Shown here: piece after piece, positions 14,298-15,626 of the stretch | Layout of the letters: each line of letters opens with the position of its first letter | Position numbering within the stretch: the stretch's first letter is position 1 | Source of the DNA: Spirochaeta sp. | GTDB lineage: Bacteria > Spirochaetota > Spirochaetia > DSM-2461 | Assembly (NCBI GenBank): GCA_030592625.1 | Contig: JAUVIY010000027.1 | Span: forward strand, 1-15,626 | Reading direction: 5' to 3' | Length of the DNA: 15,626 bases | Translations under genes and position numbers: made by a program | The notes under the pieces: generated by a model | The model's database searches: none | Seen by the model: the letters and a program-made list of their open reading frames with translations, nothing else | What the model was told of the DNA's origin: nothing

Positions 14298-15464
14298 ATG
14301 ATTCTCAACCGTCGGCTCCTGGTGTCGATACTGATTCCGACACTTCTCATCACAATCGGAAGGACTCTGGGCGATGCCTTCATACCGCTATACGCCAGGG
14401 AGTTGGGCGCCTCGATGGCAATGGCCGCCCTCGTTTCTTCCCTGTTTTTCCTGGGACAGTCTGCTGCAGATCTTCCCGCGGGTTGGCTGGTGCATCGTTT
14501 CGGGGAAAAGCGGAACATGGCCGGCGGCGGAATCCTGATGGCCATGGCCATAGCCCTGAGAATCGCCGCGACAGATATGGTGTTGTTCACCTCGTCGGTG
14601 ATTCTCTTCGGAATCGGCACTTCCCTGATCTGGATTTCCCAGATGTCCTGGCTCAAGAAGGAAATCGGCGGCCGGGAACGGGGTCATGCCATGTCCATGG
14701 TGGGCGGTTCGTATCGGCTGGCCCGTATACTCGGCCCTTTGGCGGGTGGATTTCTTGCCGAAAAATTCGGATACCGTGTCCTGTTTGCGGTTCAGGGTTT
14801 CTTCTGTTTGAGCGCTGTATTTGTCATCCTGTTCGCCATCCCTCATACCCCGAAATCAGAAGGAAGCTACACCCGGTCCCTGGAATCGGCGGCTGCACGA
14901 TGGAAATCCGACCGAACTACCATACTCGCCGCCGCGATGGGAATTGCCGGCCTGGTGGTGCTGAAGGCTTCACGGGACATCCTGATACCCCTGTGGGGCG
15001 GCGAATTGGGCCTGAGCGAAGGACGCATCGGTATCGTGATGTTCACAGGTGCCGCTGTGGATGCGGCACTGTTCTGGATCTCAGGCATCATAATGACCCG
15101 AAGCGGCCGAAAGACAGCGGCTATCGCCAGCACGACGGGTCTGGCCCTGGCCCTTGCCCTGCTCCCCCTGGCCCGGAGTTTTCCTGCACTGATACTCCTG
15201 TCCGCCCTGGCCGGCCTGGGAAACGCCATGGGAGCCGGGATTAATCTCACTATCAGCAGTGATCTGGCACCAGGGAAATCGCCGGTGGCATTTATGAGCA
15301 TCTGGCGTTTCCTTATGGGATTCGCCGGTTTCGGAGGCCCGGCGCTGGCGGCTTTAATGATCGGAATCGCCGGTAATGTTGCGGCTCCACCTGTCGTGGC
15401 GGCGACGGGATTCATCGGCGCCCTGCTCATGTCTTTCTTCATGAACGACACCGGGAGGCATTAA
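14298..15464 (+). CDS. MFS transporter
   Basis: This 388-residue inner-membrane carrier of the major facilitator superfamily has about 12 hydrophobic helices in two halves, with a loop around 190-210 (SEGSYTRSLESAAARWKSDR). The loop 2-3 motif A appears as GWLVHRFGEKR at 62-72, and a related GRKTAA follows helix 8. Families with this look export drugs or carry small metabolites; the substrate cannot be told. The ATG has no ribosome site, but a TATAGA box lies nine bases upstream (14283-14288), suggesting an extremely short leader. It diverges from the pnt operon across 137 bases. Confidence 0.9.
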   Translation: MILNRRLLVSILIPTLLITIGRTLGDAFIPLYARELGASMAMAALVSSLFFLGQSAADLPAGWLVHRFGEKRNMAGGGILMAMAIALRIAATDMVLFTSSVILFGIGTSLIWISQMSWLKKEIGGRERGHAMSMVGGSYRLARILGPLAGGFLAEKFGYRVLFAVQGFFCLSAVFVILFAIPHTPKSEGSYTRSLESAAARWKSDRTTILAAAMGIAGLVVLKASRDILIPLWGGELGLSEGRIGIVMFTGAAVDAALFWISGIIMTRSGRKTAAIASTTGLALALALLPLARSFPALILLSALAGLGNAMGAGINLTISSDLAPGKSPVAFMSIWRFLMGFAGFGGPALAALMIGIAGNVAAPPVVAATGFIGALLMSFFMNDTGRH

Positions 15465-15514
15465 CCCGCGGGCACCACTGGAAATGGCCGGCCGATTAAT
15501 CATACTTGTTCATT

Positions 15515-15626
15515 ATGAATACAAAACAAAATCGACGGGTTCACCGGGGCCTATTCGGATTAATCGTCATCATCGCCCTGACGGGAAGCGGCTGTCTGGG
15601 TGTATTTCAGGAAATATCGATTAACC
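15515..15626 (+). CDS. putative lipoprotein, N-terminal part (runs off window)
   Basis: Only the first 37 residues are visible. They form a lipoprotein signal: a basic start (MNTKQNRRVHRG), a hydrophobic run (LFGLIVIIAL) and a lipobox-like TGSGC with Cys26 as the presumed lipidated residue. The mature protein begins CLGVFQEISIN and cannot be identified. It lies 50 bases after the MFS gene on the same strand. No ribosome site is visible; a weak CATACT box is eight bases before the ATG. Confidence 0.6.
   Translation, partial: MNTKQNRRVHRGLFGLIVIIALTGSGCLGVFQEISIN

Overview
This is a bacterial chromosome segment. Most genes are moderately GC-rich, with a visibly A+T-richer block at about 2460-4820. 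The gene mix fits a free-living, sugar-using heterotroph: monomeric NADP isocitrate dehydrogenase, three-part proton-translocating transhydrogenase, Entner-Doudoroff/uronate enzymes, and an ECF sigma factor with a small membrane protein. I lean towards Spirochaetota from the general look of the housekeeping proteins, but no rRNA or marker gene here proves it.

Region 1 (1-1480, minus strand) is a kdgK-eda operon for 2-keto-3-deoxygluconate breakdown, with its own promoter and an operator-like palindrome just downstream of the predicted transcription start. Region 2 (1484-5843, minus) is a block headed by an ECF sigma factor. In transcription order it holds the sigma factor, a small two-helix membrane protein, an MDR oxidoreductase, a DUF4386-like membrane protein, a DUF6326-like membrane protein and a second MDR oxidoreductase. 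Some of these genes overlap. A decayed third MDR 3' end lies between the two membrane-protein genes. Region 3 (5852-7126, minus) holds an IclR-family regulator and a cupin protein. The iclR promoter carries a close copy (14 of 17 bases) of the kdgK palindrome, so this IclR is probably the KDG regulator, now separated from its target by the region 2 block.

Region 4 (7168-8406) is a Phd/PIN toxin-antitoxin pair on minus, divergent from a Nudix hydrolase on plus. The intergenic space contains several repeats. Region 5 (8416-14224) holds hypoxanthine phosphoribosyltransferase, divergent from monomeric NADP-isocitrate dehydrogenase. The latter runs tail to tail, with one base between stops, into the pntA1-pntA2-pntB operon. 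The dehydrogenase makes NADPH and the transhydrogenase interconverts NADPH and NADH using the proton gradient, so this is a redox-balancing neighbourhood. Region 6 (14298-15626, plus) has an MFS transporter and the start of a putative lipoprotein that runs off the window.

Several genes lack a Shine-Dalgarno sequence but have a -10-like box 6 to 15 bases before the start codon, suggesting leaderless or nearly leaderless mRNAs. I saw no rRNA, tRNA, CRISPR array, insertion sequence or convincing intrinsic terminator.
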